Part shown: one piece after another, positions 27,747-37,417 of the stretch
Layout of the letters: every line of letters begins with the position of its first letter
Numbering within the stretch: position 1 is the first letter of the stretch
DNA from: Limosilactobacillus reuteri
GTDB taxonomy: Bacteria; Bacillota; Bacilli; Lactobacillales; Lactobacillaceae
Reading direction: 5' to 3'
Assembly (NCBI RefSeq): GCF_020784725.1
Contig: NZ_JAJGTZ010000029.1
Location: 1 to 64,000, forward strand
Length of the DNA: 64,000 nt
Translations under genes and position numbers: made by a program
The notes under the pieces: model-generated
What the model saw: only the letters and a program-made list of their open reading frames with translations
The model's database searches: none
What the model was told of the DNA's origin: nothing

Positions 27747-28661
27747 TTACTTCTTAGAATTATTTTGCTTATCTTCAGCAGTAAGCTTTGCGCCTAATTC
27801 CTTAATATATTCACGCAATTCTTCTTTAACTTGTGGGTGTTCCAAGCCATATTCAATGTTTGTCTTAACCCAACCAAACTTATTACCAACATCGTAACGG
27901 TCACCCTTGTATTCACGAGCGAATACCCGTTGAGTTTGGTTCAAAGTATCAATTGCATCAGTTAATTGAATTTCTCCGCCCTTACCTGGCTTAGTCTTTG
28001 CTAATACATCAAAGATTTCTGGAGTAAAGACATACCGACCAATGATTGCTAAATCACTTGGTGCGTCTTTAGGAGCTGGCTTTTCAACGAAACTAGTTAC
28101 GTTATAGAGGCCGGGCGTAACCTCCTTGCTAGGGTTAATTACACCATACTTTGCAGTATCTTCATGTGGAACCCGCATAACTGCAAGAGTAGATGCGCCA
28201 GTTTGGTTATAACTTTCAATTAATTGCTTCGTTAAAGCTTCATTCTTGTTGTTAATGTTATTAAGGTCATCCCCAAGCATAACAACAAACGGTTCATCCC
28301 CGATAAAATCACGAGCAGTTAAAACAGCGTCCCCTAAACCACGAGGATGTGATTGACGAATGAAGTAAATATTAACATCAGTTGTTTCTTCAACCATCTT
28401 TAACATCTCGTCCTTGTGCTTTGAACGGAGATTATCTTCCAACTCTGGATTAGAGTCAAAATGATCTTCAATAGACCGCTTATTCTTTCCATCAACAACA
28501 ACAATATCTTCAATTCCTGATTTACGCGCTTCTTCAACAATAAATTGAATTGTTGGCTTATCAACAATTGGTAACATTTCCTTTGCCAATGCCTTTGTTG
28601 CAGGAAGAAAACGAGTTCCTAAACCAGCAGCAGGGATAATGGCTTTTCTAACACGTTTCAT
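27747..28661 (-). CDS. galU: UTP-glucose-1-phosphate uridylyltransferase
   Basis: Makes UDP-glucose from UTP and glucose 1-phosphate for wall polymers, glycolipids and the Leloir pathway. The 304-residue protein has the nucleotidyltransferase signature [26 protein letters not shown], then [21 protein letters not shown] and FVEKP, and [20 protein letters not shown] close to the end. Start 28661 ([10 protein letters not shown]) has AAAGGG upstream; the longer reading adds a non-conserved dozen residues. Last gene of the series prfB...hprK-lgt-gpsA-galU. Confidence 0.95.
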   Translation of the reverse strand: MKRVRKAIIPAAGLGTRFLPATKALAKEMLPIVDKPTIQFIVEEARKSGIEDIVVVDGKNKRSIEDHFDSNPELEDNLRSKHKDEMLKMVEETTDVNIYFIRQSHPRGLGDAVLTARDFIGDEPFVVMLGDDLNNINNKNEALTKQLIESYNQTGASTLAVMRVPHEDTAKYGVINPSKEVTPGLYNVTSFVEKPAPKDAPSDLAIIGRYVFTPEIFDVLAKTKPGKGGEIQLTDAIDTLNQTQRVFAREYKGDRYDVGNKFGWVKTNIEYGLEHPQVKEELREYIKELGAKLTAEDKQNNSKK

Positions 28662-28724
28662 ACTTATAAACCCTTTCCATGTTTCAATTTCTCTCAATAT
28701 CCATCCTCTAGCATTTTACCATAT

Positions 28725-29741
28725 TTATTCGTTTTCTGAAGTAAGATCTCGGTCCATTAACTGAGAAATTGCAGTTTTGATATCTTCACCTTCATACAAA
28801 ACACGGTAAAGAGCTTCGGTAATTGGCATCTGTACTTGCCGTTTACGGCTTAATTCATAAGCGGCCTTGGTAGTATAGACCCCCTCGATAACCATTCCCA
28901 TATTATCAATTACATCTTGAAGTTTTTTTCCTTGCCCCAATTGATATCCAGCACGCCAATTTCGAGAATTTTTACTGGTAGCAGTAACAACAAGGTCACC
29001 AACACCAGAAAGACCAATAAAAGTCATTGGGTTAGCACCAAAAGCAACCCCCAACCGACGAATTTCTGCAAGTCCACGAGTAATCAAGGCTGCCCGTGCA
29101 TTATCATGGTACCCAAGGCCTTGGATAGCTCCCGCACCAATTGCAATAATATTCTTTAAGGCTGCTCCAAATTCTGCACCAATCACATCGTCGTTAGTAT
29201 AAACACGGAAATAAGAATTACTAAATAACTTCTGCGCCTTTTTAGCACTAGCTAGGTCCTCACAAGCCGCAGTTACAGCTGTCATATCTTTAATTGCCAC
29301 ATCTTCAGCATGACTCGGACCGGATAAAACAACAATTGCCTGACGGTTTTCAGGAGAAATATCTTCGCTAAGCATTTCTGATGGCCGCTTATAAGTATTT
29401 TGTTCTAGGCCTTTCGTTGCGTGAATAATTAACGGTTTTTGGTGTAATTCAGCCAAAATTGTATTTAATTTCTTAGCAACCTCACGTAGACCCTTTGTTG
29501 GAATTACAATCAGTATCACGCTGGCACCCTTAACCGCTTTTTTCATATCTGTTGTTGCTGTTAAGTTAGGAGAATAAACAAAATCTTTCATGTAGCGAGG
29601 ATTTGTATGTTCAGTATTTAATTGCTTAACTTGTTCCTCATTACGAGACCATAATGTAACATCGTGGCCATTTTCTGTAAGCATGTTTGCTAAAACACTG
29701 CCCCACGAACCAGCACCTAAAACAGCAATTTTTTCTGCCAT
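28725..29741 (-). CDS. gpsA: Glycerol-3-phosphate dehydrogenase [NAD(P)+]
   Basis: Reduces dihydroxyacetone phosphate to sn-glycerol 3-phosphate for phospholipid synthesis. The 338-residue protein shows the Rossmann motif VLGAGSWGSVLANML, IIHATKGLE, VVLSGPSHAEDV, EFGAALKNIIAIGAGAIQGLGYHDNARAALITRGLAEI and GLSGVGDLVVTATS with catalytic Lys in the ALKN segment. AAGGAG precedes the ATG. It lies between lgt and galU with short gaps (25 and 63 bases), which suggests co-transcription. Confidence 0.95.
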   Translation of the reverse strand: MAEKIAVLGAGSWGSVLANMLTENGHDVTLWSRNEEQVKQLNTEHTNPRYMKDFVYSPNLTATTDMKKAVKGASVILIVIPTKGLREVAKKLNTILAELHQKPLIIHATKGLEQNTYKRPSEMLSEDISPENRQAIVVLSGPSHAEDVAIKDMTAVTAACEDLASAKKAQKLFSNSYFRVYTNDDVIGAEFGAALKNIIAIGAGAIQGLGYHDNARAALITRGLAEIRRLGVAFGANPMTFIGLSGVGDLVVTATSKNSRNWRAGYQLGQGKKLQDVIDNMGMVIEGVYTTKAAYELSRKRQVQMPITEALYRVLYEGEDIKTAISQLMDRDLTSENE

Positions 29742-29766
29742 AATTCTTTCTCCTTATCCAATTCAA

Positions 29767-30594
29767 TTAGTTTTTGTTTATTCCGTTATAATACCACGGA
29801 ATATTTTTATGACGTCGAATTATTAGTATTACTAATGCACTAACAAAAAACACTACAGAAAGTAACTGTGAAATGCGAATATTTCCGAGCATTAAACTAT
29901 CGGTCCGCATACCTTCAATAAAGAAACGTCCAAACGCATACCACATTACATAGGTTAAGAAAATTTCACCACGACGAAATAAATGTTTACGATGGCGAAG
30001 TAAGATTAATAATGCAAAGCCAGTTAAATCCCACAATGACTCATATAGGAACGTTGGAACTCGATAGTGGCCACCAATATACATTTGGTTTATTATCCAA
30101 TTTGGAATATGCTGAGCCATTAAATGCGCCCGTGTCGTAATATCACCAAACGCCTCTTGATTCATAAAGTTACCCCATCGGCCAATTCCTTGAGCCATAA
30201 TAAGGGTTGGGGCAATGATGTCCATCATCAGCCAACTAGATAAATGACGGTAATGGCAAAAGACAAGTAAAACAATAAAGCCTCCTAAAATCGCCCCATA
30301 TATCGCAATTCCACCATCCCAGATAGCAATAATCTCACTTGGATGCTGGGAATAGTAGCTCCACTGAAATACTACATAGTAAATTCGTGCGGAAATTATC
30401 GCAATTGGGAGCGCCCATAAAAGATAATCATAAAAATCATCTTCAGAAATTCCCTCTCGCTTTCCTTCGCGAACGGCTAATAAAAGAGCTAAAACTACTC
30501 CACTAGCAATAATTACGCCATACCAGTGGATAGTAAACGGACCACCTTGGAAAGCGATTGGGTTTAAGGCGGCTTTTATTCCTGGATTAATCAT
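29767..30594 (-). CDS. lgt: Prolipoprotein diacylglyceryl transferase
   Basis: Membrane enzyme that moves diacylglycerol from phosphatidylglycerol to the lipobox cysteine of prolipoproteins. 275 residues with about seven membrane helices and the Lgt signature GRWGNFMNQEAFG preceded by IAPTLIMAQGI; IHWYGVIIASGVVLAL is the typical first helix, and GGIAIYGAILGG the conserved second motif. The ATG follows the hprK stop codon directly, so translation of the two is coupled. Confidence 0.94.
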   Translation of the reverse strand: MINPGIKAALNPIAFQGGPFTIHWYGVIIASGVVLALLLAVREGKREGISEDDFYDYLLWALPIAIISARIYYVVFQWSYYSQHPSEIIAIWDGGIAIYGAILGGFIVLLVFCHYRHLSSWLMMDIIAPTLIMAQGIGRWGNFMNQEAFGDITTRAHLMAQHIPNWIINQMYIGGHYRVPTFLYESLWDLTGFALLILLRHRKHLFRRGEIFLTYVMWYAFGRFFIEGMRTDSLMLGNIRISQLLSVVFFVSALVILIIRRHKNIPWYYNGINKN

Positions 30595-31557
30595 CTAGTT
30601 TGCCGACCCCTTGTTATTTTTACTATCACGTTCTGAATTCTGCTTAATCAACTGATTAAGGTTTCGATCAAATGTTTCGGTAGCATCATAGCCCATTGTT
30701 TCGGCCCGATAATTCATTGCAGCTGATTCAATAATAATTGCTAAATTACGACCAGTTTTAACCGGGACAGAGACTTTAGGCACAATGACACCTTGAATTG
30801 TTTGAGTATCTCCACGATCACCAAGACGATCAAATTGTACATCTGGAGTCCACGTTTCAAGATGTACAATTAAACTGATTTGATCAGAAGGCATAATTGC
30901 CCCTGTTCCATAAAGCGTAGAGACATCAATAATCCCAATCCCACGAATTTCCATTAAGTGTTTTAAGATTTGGGGAGCAGTCCCTACCAAGGTCTGTTCG
31001 TCGCGAGCGTAAACTTCTACCCGATCATCAGCAATCAGTCGGTGTCCACGACGAACAAGTTCCAAAGCGGTTTCACTCTTACCTACTCCTGAATCACCAG
31101 TGATAAGCACTCCAACCCCACTTATATCAACTAATACACCATGGAGAGATTTTCGTGGTGCCAAACGTTCAAGCAAGTAAGAAGTCATGTTACTTAATAT
31201 TTGCGAAGAGGTTAAATGCGTTCCTAAGATTGGAATTTTCGCATCCTCAGCCGCTTTCTTTAACTCCTTAGGAATCGGCAAATTAGTTGAGATAACAAAA
31301 CATGGTGTTTGTGGCATACACATTTTTGTCATGTACTCCTCACGTTGCTCATGAGTTAAATCTTTAGCAAATGAGGTTTCAGTGATTCCTAATAGCTGAA
31401 TCCGTGCTGCGGGGTAATGCTTGAAATATCCTGCAAATTCAAGTGCTGGCCGTGAAATGTCACTAGTTGTTATCTTACGTTGGAGATAATCTTCCCCTTG
31501 CAAGACTTTTAACCGGACCTTATCAACTAATTCTTGCACCGTTACATTGTTTGGCAT
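30595..31557 (-). CDS. hprK: HPr kinase/phosphorylase
   Basis: Phosphorylates HPr on Ser46 in response to fructose 1,6-bisphosphate and reverses it with phosphate; HPr-Ser-P is the corepressor of CcpA, so this gene links to the cre sites seen in the window. The 320-residue protein has the P-loop GDSGVGKSE (154-162), ADDRVEVY and the HPrK signature LMEIRGIGIIDVSTLYG. Start 31557 is preceded by AAGGAGTGGAG; an upstream in-frame ATG falls in the preceding gene and is rejected. Followed directly by lgt. Confidence 0.95.
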   Translation of the reverse strand: MPNNVTVQELVDKVRLKVLQGEDYLQRKITTSDISRPALEFAGYFKHYPAARIQLLGITETSFAKDLTHEQREEYMTKMCMPQTPCFVISTNLPIPKELKKAAEDAKIPILGTHLTSSQILSNMTSYLLERLAPRKSLHGVLVDISGVGVLITGDSGVGKSETALELVRRGHRLIADDRVEVYARDEQTLVGTAPQILKHLMEIRGIGIIDVSTLYGTGAIMPSDQISLIVHLETWTPDVQFDRLGDRGDTQTIQGVIVPKVSVPVKTGRNLAIIIESAAMNYRAETMGYDATETFDRNLNQLIKQNSERDSKNNKGSAN

Positions 31558-31570
31558 TTTCTCCACTCCT

Positions 31571-31930
31571 TTACAATCTATCCTCGTGACTTGTAATAAC
31601 CGCATTGAAAATTGCCATGATAATCGCAATCAACATCGCAGAGCCAAATGACGAAAAATGAAAGTTTGCCGACCCGACAAGCATCGATGTCAGTTGTAAC
31701 ATTATTCCATTAATTACAACACTAAAAAGTCCCAGGGTCAAAATATTAATCGGCAACGATAAAATTACTAAAATTGGCTTAATAGCAACATTTAAAATTG
31801 CTAAAACAAAGCTTGCCAATGGCGCAATCCAAGCACTTGTAATATAAAACATCCCTGTTCCGGCAAATAAACCAGCAAGGGCAATAAAAAGGATTGTATC
31901 AATCAATACTCTTTTCCAAAATTCCATCAT
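31571..31930 (-). CDS. YvlD-like small membrane protein (Phage_holin_4_2 family)
   Basis: A 119-residue protein with four membrane segments, matching the YvlD/DUF360 family that is named after holins but is normally chromosomal. SFVLAILNVAIKPILVILSLPINILTLGLF is the characteristic central part. It overlaps the end of the PspC-domain gene by four bases (ATGA) and precedes hprK by 13 bases. In Bacillus the yvlABCD genes, with a PspC protein, respond to envelope stress; a similar role is likely here. Confidence 0.8.
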   Translation of the reverse strand: MMEFWKRVLIDTILFIALAGLFAGTGMFYITSAWIAPLASFVLAILNVAIKPILVILSLPINILTLGLFSVVINGIMLQLTSMLVGSANFHFSSFGSAMLIAIIMAIFNAVITSHEDRL

Positions 31931-32271
31931 GATCTTCCATTTCTTTTTATGTCTTTTTCCTCAACATTCGTTAAAGTCCGCCGAGAACGTTGGTGGGGTT
32001 GTTGAGATGTTTTTTGTGATTCACTGAAAGACTTTAAAAATCCTAGTAAATCAGGCTTTTGCGGATCAGCAGGCATTATTATTATCAAAATAATATAAAT
32101 AATAATGCCCGGAACAAAACCGGTAAAAATAGTCAGTAAGACATATAAAATACGTAAAATATTTGGCTGAATCTTAAAGTACTGGCCAATTCCGCCAAAT
32201 ACACCAGCTATCATTCGATCTGATCCAGAGCGAGTTAATCTTTTATGTTGACTTTCGCGCACTTTACTCAC
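31927..32271 (-). CDS. PspC-domain envelope-stress protein
   Basis: 114 residues. The PspC domain occupies residues about 10-70: LTRSGSDRMIAGVFGGIGQYFKIQPNILRILYVLLTI, then a second hydrophobic part GIIIYIILIIIMP, one or two membrane segments in all. The tail (75-114) is charged and probably cytoplasmic. PspC proteins sense or signal membrane stress. Placed between prfB and the YvlD-like gene, with which it overlaps. Confidence 0.82.
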   Translation of the reverse strand: MSKVRESQHKRLTRSGSDRMIAGVFGGIGQYFKIQPNILRILYVLLTIFTGFVPGIIIYIILIIIMPADPQKPDLLGFLKSFSESQKTSQQPHQRSRRTLTNVEEKDIKRNGRS

Positions 32272-32291
32272 TTCCTTCCAAACTAAAGAAT

Positions 32292-33408
32292 TTATTGAGG
32301 ATTCTTTTGACTAAGTTTCCACTGTAAAAAAGCATCAATAAATGGATCGAGTTCCCCGTCCATTACAGCTTGTCCATTATGGGTTTCATAACCTGTTCGA
32401 TTATCCTTGACTAGAGTGTACGGGTGAAAAACATATGAACGAATTTGAGAACCCCAACCGATATCAAGTTGTTCGCCTTCAATTTCCGCCCGCTTTTTAG
32501 CCTTCTTTTCTTCTTCTAGTTCATATAACTTTGATTTTAACATATTCATTGCAGTCACTCGGTTTTGGAGTTGGGATCGTTCAGCCTGAGAAGATGTCAC
32601 AATCCCAGTAGGAATATGTGTAATCCGAACAGCAGATTCCGTTTTATTAATATGCTGACCACCAGCACCACTAGACCGGAAAGTATCAACTCGTAAATCT
32701 GATGGATCAATATCAACCTCAACACTATCATCCAACTCTGGCATTACGTCAACCGAAGCAAATGATGTATGACGCCGACCGGCCGCATCAAATGGGGAAA
32801 TTCGGACAAGCCGATGAACCCCTTTTTCACTACGAAGATAACCAAACGCATTATGTCCCTTAATTAACAGCGTAACACTCTTGATGCCCGCTTCATCACC
32901 GGCCTCATAACTCGCTGTTTCAACAGAAAAGCCGTGCTGTTCACCCCAGCGAATATACATCCGCAGAAGCATTTCACCCCAATCTTGGGCTTCAGTACCA
33001 CCTGCTCCCGGATGAATTTCTAAGATAGCATTTTTAGCGTCATACTCCCCATCAAGAAGTTGCGTCAATCGATACTGTTCTAAAGCCTTTTGTGTTTTTG
33101 TAAATGATGCCGCGAAATCTTTTTGTAAATCATCGTCCGGTTCGACCGCGAGCAATTCAAGCGAAGTTTCAAGATCGCTAATCTGATCACGCAAATTCAC
33201 AAAGGTATCCCGTTTTTCTTTTAAAATATTATTTTCCGCAATAACCTTCTGTGCCTGCTCATTATCATTCCAAAAGTCGGGTTGAGCCATTTCTTGTTCA
33301 ATTTCTGCAATGCGCTCATCTAATGCATCTAAGTCAAAGAGACCTCCCGAAGTGCGTAACTTCTTTTTGCATTGATTCTACTTGTTTTTTTGCTTCATTT
33401 AATTCCAC
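32292..33408 (-). CDS. prfB: Peptide chain release factor 2 (programmed +1 frameshift)
   Basis: Releases peptides at UGA and UAA codons. Translation starts at GTG 33408 with GGAGG seven bases upstream, reads 24 codons (VELNEAKKQVES...) to CTT and meets TGA at 33334-33336. The site is GGGAGG-TCT-CTT-TGA-C: an internal Shine-Dalgarno, the slippery CTT and an in-frame UGA, the classic RF2 autoregulatory +1 frameshift. Skipping one T continues as DLDALDERIAEIEQEMAQPDFW for 347 codons; total about 371 residues. The domain 3 GGQ motif is in SSGAGGQHINKTESAVR, and the UGA-specific SPF anticodon-like motif in RISPFDAAGR. Lies downstream of secA. Confidence 0.95.
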
Positions 33409-33432
33409 ACTCAAACCTCCGTTATACAACAA

Positions 33433-33471
33433 TACGGCAGCGGTACCGCCATGGGTTACCTTACTGCCGTA
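33433..33471 (-). promoter_or_regulatory. secA-prfB intergenic hairpin
   Basis: TACGGCAG / CTGCCGTA stem with inner GGTA/TACC pairing. No T-run follows, so it is more likely a processing or attenuation hairpin than a full terminator. Confidence 0.4.
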
Positions 33472-33489
33472 CCTAGTAGTAATTAACAA

Positions 33490-35853
33490 TTAACGTGTTA
33501 CGTTTTGCCGAATTTCTGACTTCATGAAGAGTCGAGTAGTTTCATACTCAATATCAGCAATCATTTGTTCAAACATATGATAACCAGCAGTTTGGTATTC
33601 AACCAATGGATTTAATTGTCCATATCCACGTAATCCAACTGACTGCCGGAATTGATCCATGATATCAATATGATCTGTCCAGTGTGAGTCAACTACTCGC
33701 AAAATAACAACCTTTTCAAATTCAAGCATTTGTGCTGGATCATAAAGTTGCTTTTGCTTTTCCTTATAAACTCCCTGGGCAAATGTCATCAAGTAATCTA
33801 CCATTTCTTGAGGTGATTTACCTTCCAGATCCTTAACTGTGATGGTATCAGGTTTGATTAAGACTTCTTCTGCAAAGTCAACAATTCCTTGTAAATCCCA
33901 ATCTTTCTTGTCACCAAGGGTATGTTGATCAACTTCACGCTGGATTGTCCGTCTAAACATTGGCATAAGAACCCACTTCAGCGACTTATCTTCAGTGATA
34001 ATTTGTTGCCGTTCTTTATAGATAATTTCACGTTGTTCACGCATAACATCATCATATTGAAGAACGTTCTTTCGTGAATCGTAGTTGTTACCTTCGACCC
34101 GCTTTTGAGCTGATTCAACCTGGTGAGTTAAGAAACGACTTTTAATGACGGCATCTTCATCATTAACTTTCATCCGTTCCAAGAAGGCCTTGATCCGGTC
34201 CCCACCAAATCGCTTCATCAAATCATCTTCAAGTGATAGGTAGAATTGTGATAGGCCAGGATCACCTTGTCGTCCAGAACGTCCACGAAGCTGATTATCA
34301 ATCCGCCGCGATTCATGTCGTTCAGTACCAATAACTGCAAGTCCACCAATTTCACGGACTCCAGGGCCTAATTTAATATCCGTTCCCCGTCCCGCCATGT
34401 TGGTAGCGATAGTTACTGCACCCTTTTGACCGGCATTTTTAACAATTTCCGCTTCCTTAGCGTGATTCTTAGCGTTTAAGACAACATGCGGAATGTTCTC
34501 TTTATCAAGAAGTTGAGATAAATATTCAGAAGTTTCAACAGCGACTGTCCCAACCAAGATTGGTTGCCCTTTAGCATGAAGTTTCTTAATCCGGTCGACA
34601 ACAGCTGCAAACTTACTTTGTAATGTTGGGTAAAGCAAGTCAGGTTCATCTTTTCGCTGAACTGGACGGTTAGTTGGGATAGTAATTGTTTCCATGTTGT
34701 AAATTTCACGGAATTCTTCTTGTTCAGTTTTAGCAGTACCAGTCATCCCCGCCAATTTGTTATACATCCGGAATAAGTTCTGGTATGTAATGTTAGCCAT
34801 TGTCTTGTTTTCTTCCTGAATTTCTACGCCTTCTTTGGCTTCAATAGCTTGGTGAAGACCATCAGAAAAACGTCGACCTTCCATCACACGTCCAGTAAAG
34901 GAATCAACAATCAATACTTCACCATCTTGAACCACATAATCCTTATCTAAAAGCATGATATAGTTAGCACGCAACGCCTGATCCAAGTGGTGTGTTAATG
35001 CGGTATTTTCTGGATCATATAGATTCTTTAAGTTGAAGTATTTTTCAGCTTTTTTAATTCCCTCATCAGTTAATGAAACTGTCTTTGATTCAAGATCAAT
35101 CTTGTAATCAACATCTTTCTTTAACTGCTTAACAAACCGATCAGTCTGTTTGTACAACTTAGAAGTTCCCGTTCCTGGGCCTGAAATGATTAATGGCGTC
35201 CGCGCTTCATCAATTAAAATTGAATCCACTTCATCAACTAAAGCATAGTTTAAACCACGTTGGACTTGGTCTTCTTTGTAAACAGCCATGTTGTCACGAA
35301 GGTAATCAAATCCAATTTCACTATTAGTAGAATACATGATATCAGCTTTGTATGCTTCTCGTTTTTGATCAGGACTCATTTCTGAGTTATTAATACCAAC
35401 GGAACATCCAAGCCAATTATAAAGCTGTCCCATTTCGGTAGCATCACGTTTTGACAAGTATTCATTAACAGTAATAACATGAACACCTTTTCCGGAAATC
35501 GCATTAAGATAAACCGGCATTGTAGCAGTTAATGTCTTACCTTCACCAGTCCGCATTTCTGCAATATTACCTTCGTGGAGAACAATCCCCCCCATGATCT
35601 GGACATGGAATGGATATAGTCCTAAGACCCGCTTAGCACCTTCACGAGAAACTGCGAATGCTTCTGGCAACATATGATCCAAAGATTCACCTTTTTTATA
35701 ACGTTCCCGAAATTCATCAGTTTTTGCCTGAAGCTGTTCATCAGTTAGTTCAGACATTTGTTTAGCATAGCTCTCGACTTTATTTGCTATTTTGTTAATT
35801 CGCCGTAATTCACGACGATCGCTTTCAATCCATTTTTTTAGAATATTGGCCAT
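33490..35853 (-). CDS. secA: Preprotein translocase ATPase SecA
   Basis: Motor ATPase that drives secretory proteins through SecYEG. The 787-residue protein has Walker A MRTGEGKT, Walker [22 protein letters not shown], the preprotein cross-linking domain, helicase motifs [13 protein letters not shown] and [10 protein letters not shown], and the [23 protein letters not shown] helical scaffold. The C-terminus ends shortly after [18 protein letters not shown] and lacks the zinc-binding SEC-C tail found in many bacteria, as is usual for lactobacilli. Start ATG has AGGAAGG upstream. Confidence 0.97.
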   Translation of the reverse strand: MANILKKWIESDRRELRRINKIANKVESYAKQMSELTDEQLQAKTDEFRERYKKGESLDHMLPEAFAVSREGAKRVLGLYPFHVQIMGGIVLHEGNIAEMRTGEGKTLTATMPVYLNAISGKGVHVITVNEYLSKRDATEMGQLYNWLGCSVGINNSEMSPDQKREAYKADIMYSTNSEIGFDYLRDNMAVYKEDQVQRGLNYALVDEVDSILIDEARTPLIISGPGTGTSKLYKQTDRFVKQLKKDVDYKIDLESKTVSLTDEGIKKAEKYFNLKNLYDPENTALTHHLDQALRANYIMLLDKDYVVQDGEVLIVDSFTGRVMEGRRFSDGLHQAIEAKEGVEIQEENKTMANITYQNLFRMYNKLAGMTGTAKTEQEEFREIYNMETITIPTNRPVQRKDEPDLLYPTLQSKFAAVVDRIKKLHAKGQPILVGTVAVETSEYLSQLLDKENIPHVVLNAKNHAKEAEIVKNAGQKGAVTIATNMAGRGTDIKLGPGVREIGGLAVIGTERHESRRIDNQLRGRSGRQGDPGLSQFYLSLEDDLMKRFGGDRIKAFLERMKVNDEDAVIKSRFLTHQVESAQKRVEGNNYDSRKNVLQYDDVMREQREIIYKERQQIITEDKSLKWVLMPMFRRTIQREVDQHTLGDKKDWDLQGIVDFAEEVLIKPDTITVKDLEGKSPQEMVDYLMTFAQGVYKEKQKQLYDPAQMLEFEKVVILRVVDSHWTDHIDIMDQFRQSVGLRGYGQLNPLVEYQTAGYHMFEQMIADIEYETTRLFMKSEIRQNVTR

Positions 35854-36013
35854 AAAAGCGTCCTTCCTACTTTCTGGCTTAAGTCCAAAATCAATAAAAA
35901 AGTACCACTCAAGCCAATTATATTTTTTACTCTAACCATAATATTTTACCACGTTCATGGCATAAATAAAAATTATTAGTATGGATATTACAAGGTGGCT
36001 ATAAGATACAAAA

Positions 36014-36039
36014 AGCGCCAATGATTTCTCATCCGCGCT
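36014..36039 (-). terminator. Terminator of hpf
   Basis: Minus strand AGCGC-G-GATGA-GAAA-TCATT-G-GCGCT with TTTTTG after it. Confidence 0.7.
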
Positions 36040-36056
36040 CCTCATATCGGCATTGA

Positions 36057-36605
36057 TTATTCAGCTTCAATCAAGCCATAACGACCATCATTACGACGGT
36101 AAACAATGCTTGTACCATTAGTTTCAGCATCTTGGAAGATAAAGAAATCATGTCCAAGCATATCCATTTGAAGGACAGCTTCTTCAGGATCCATTGGCTT
36201 TAATGAAACTTGCTTCGTCCGTACAATCTTTAATTCATCATCTTGTCCATCTGCTCTATCATTATCAGAGGGGATGAATTCAAGGTTCTTTAAGCCTTTT
36301 TCACGTGACTTACGGTTAACCTTCGTCTTGTACTTCCGGATTTGCCGTTCAAGCTTATCTGTAACTAAGTCAATGCTTCCATACATATCATTAGAAGTCT
36401 CTTCTGCCCGCAACGTTAGGTATGGAAGTGGAATTGTTACTTCAACCTTATACGTCCGGTTTGGATAAACTTTTAAGTTCACGTGGGCGGTAGCTTCAAC
36501 ACTATCCTCAAAGAACTTTTGAAGCTTACTGATTCGCTTTACAACGTAATCACGAATTGACTCAGTAACTTCGACATTTTCACCACGAATATTGAACTTT
36601 AACAT
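36057..36605 (-). CDS. hpf: Ribosome hibernation promoting factor, long form
   Basis: Binds the 30S decoding region and promotes 100S ribosome dimers in stationary phase. The 182-residue protein has the N-terminal S30AE domain (FNIRGENVEVTESIRDYVVKRISKLQKFF..., residues 1-100) and the C-terminal dimerization domain (VRTKQVSLKPMDPEEAVLQMDMLGHDFFIFQDAETN...YRRNDGRYGLIE), joined by a charged linker; this is the long HPf typical of Firmicutes. It has its own consensus promoter and terminator, upstream of secA. Confidence 0.95.
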   Translation of the reverse strand: MLKFNIRGENVEVTESIRDYVVKRISKLQKFFEDSVEATAHVNLKVYPNRTYKVEVTIPLPYLTLRAEETSNDMYGSIDLVTDKLERQIRKYKTKVNRKSREKGLKNLEFIPSDNDRADGQDDELKIVRTKQVSLKPMDPEEAVLQMDMLGHDFFIFQDAETNGTSIVYRRNDGRYGLIEAE

Positions 36606-36680
36606 TGTACTTCTCTCCTTTCAGCCAAGCAATTGCTTGATCTGATATCAGAAGGACCACTCTTCTCATATCCTATTTTT

Positions 36681-36709
36681 ATTATAGATTAGTTTGTATT
36701 AATTAACAA
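36681..36709 (-). promoter_or_regulatory. Promoter of hpf
   Basis: TTGTTA (36704-36709), 17-base spacer, consensus TATAAT (36681-36686). Confidence 0.7.
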
Positions 36710-36736
36710 ACTTTATTAATGCATCTTAAGAAGAAT

Positions 36737-37417
36737 TTAACGTGCTAGTGAAACGCTACCAATCTCTTTACAGCCAGCTTGTTTAAAAAGTACCGCTGCA
36801 TGGTATAACGTCCTACCTGTAGTATAGACATCATCAACTAAAAGGATCCGTTTATTGATTACTTTTTCTGGAGATTTAAGGATAAATGGTTGCTTAGTTG
36901 TAAGTCGTTCTTCTTTTGTCTTACTTGATTGCGCTACTTTTGAACTTGCCCTAGTTCGTAAAATTGATTGGTAAGACACTTCTCGTAATAGACCAATAAC
37001 TTGATTAAAGCCACGCGTTTGCATCGTTATCGACGTTACTGGAATCGGGACAATTAAATCTGCTTTCTGTTCATTAACCACTTTACTAAGTTCACACTGA
37101 AATACCTCTCGCAAACGATAATCGCCATTAAATTTGTAACGCTGCATATATTCTTTCATTGCTTCGTTATATCGATATAATCCTCGATGATGCAAGTTCC
37201 AGCCGTAAATTTTTCTCCAAGTCTGACAATCTGAACATAAGAAACTATTTTTATTAATGCTTTCCTTACCGCATCCTGCACATCCGCAATCATTCCAGCG
37301 TACAAAACTTTCTTTACATTTTGTACAAACTACTGGCGTGATAATTTCGCGAAAGCTAAAAATATCTTTCAAAGTTAGCTGGAAAGATATCCTTTTATTG
37401 CACAACAGACATTCCAT
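36737..37417 (-). CDS. comFC: ComF family protein ComFC (phosphoribosyltransferase-like)
   Basis: Late competence protein used in uptake of single-stranded DNA together with ComFA. The 226-residue protein has an N-terminal zinc finger of four Cys pairs (CLLC, CTKC, CAGC, CSDC) and a C-terminal PRTase-type domain with DLIVPIPVT, QTRGFNQVIGLLRE and the phosphoribosyl-binding loop RILLVDDVYTTGRTL. Its start overlaps the comFA end by 23 bases, so the two are co-translated. Confidence 0.92.
   Translation of the reverse strand: MECLLCNKRISFQLTLKDIFSFREIITPVVCTKCKESFVRWNDCGCAGCGKESINKNSFLCSDCQTWRKIYGWNLHHRGLYRYNEAMKEYMQRYKFNGDYRLREVFQCELSKVVNEQKADLIVPIPVTSITMQTRGFNQVIGLLREVSYQSILRTRASSKVAQSSKTKEERLTTKQPFILKSPEKVINKRILLVDDVYTTGRTLYHAAVLFKQAGCKEIGSVSLAR

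Noticed and set aside
31571-31930. Holin-like membrane protein as sign of a prophage
   Set aside because: It belongs to the YvlD-type chromosomal family, sits in an envelope-stress and housekeeping operon, and no phage genes are near.
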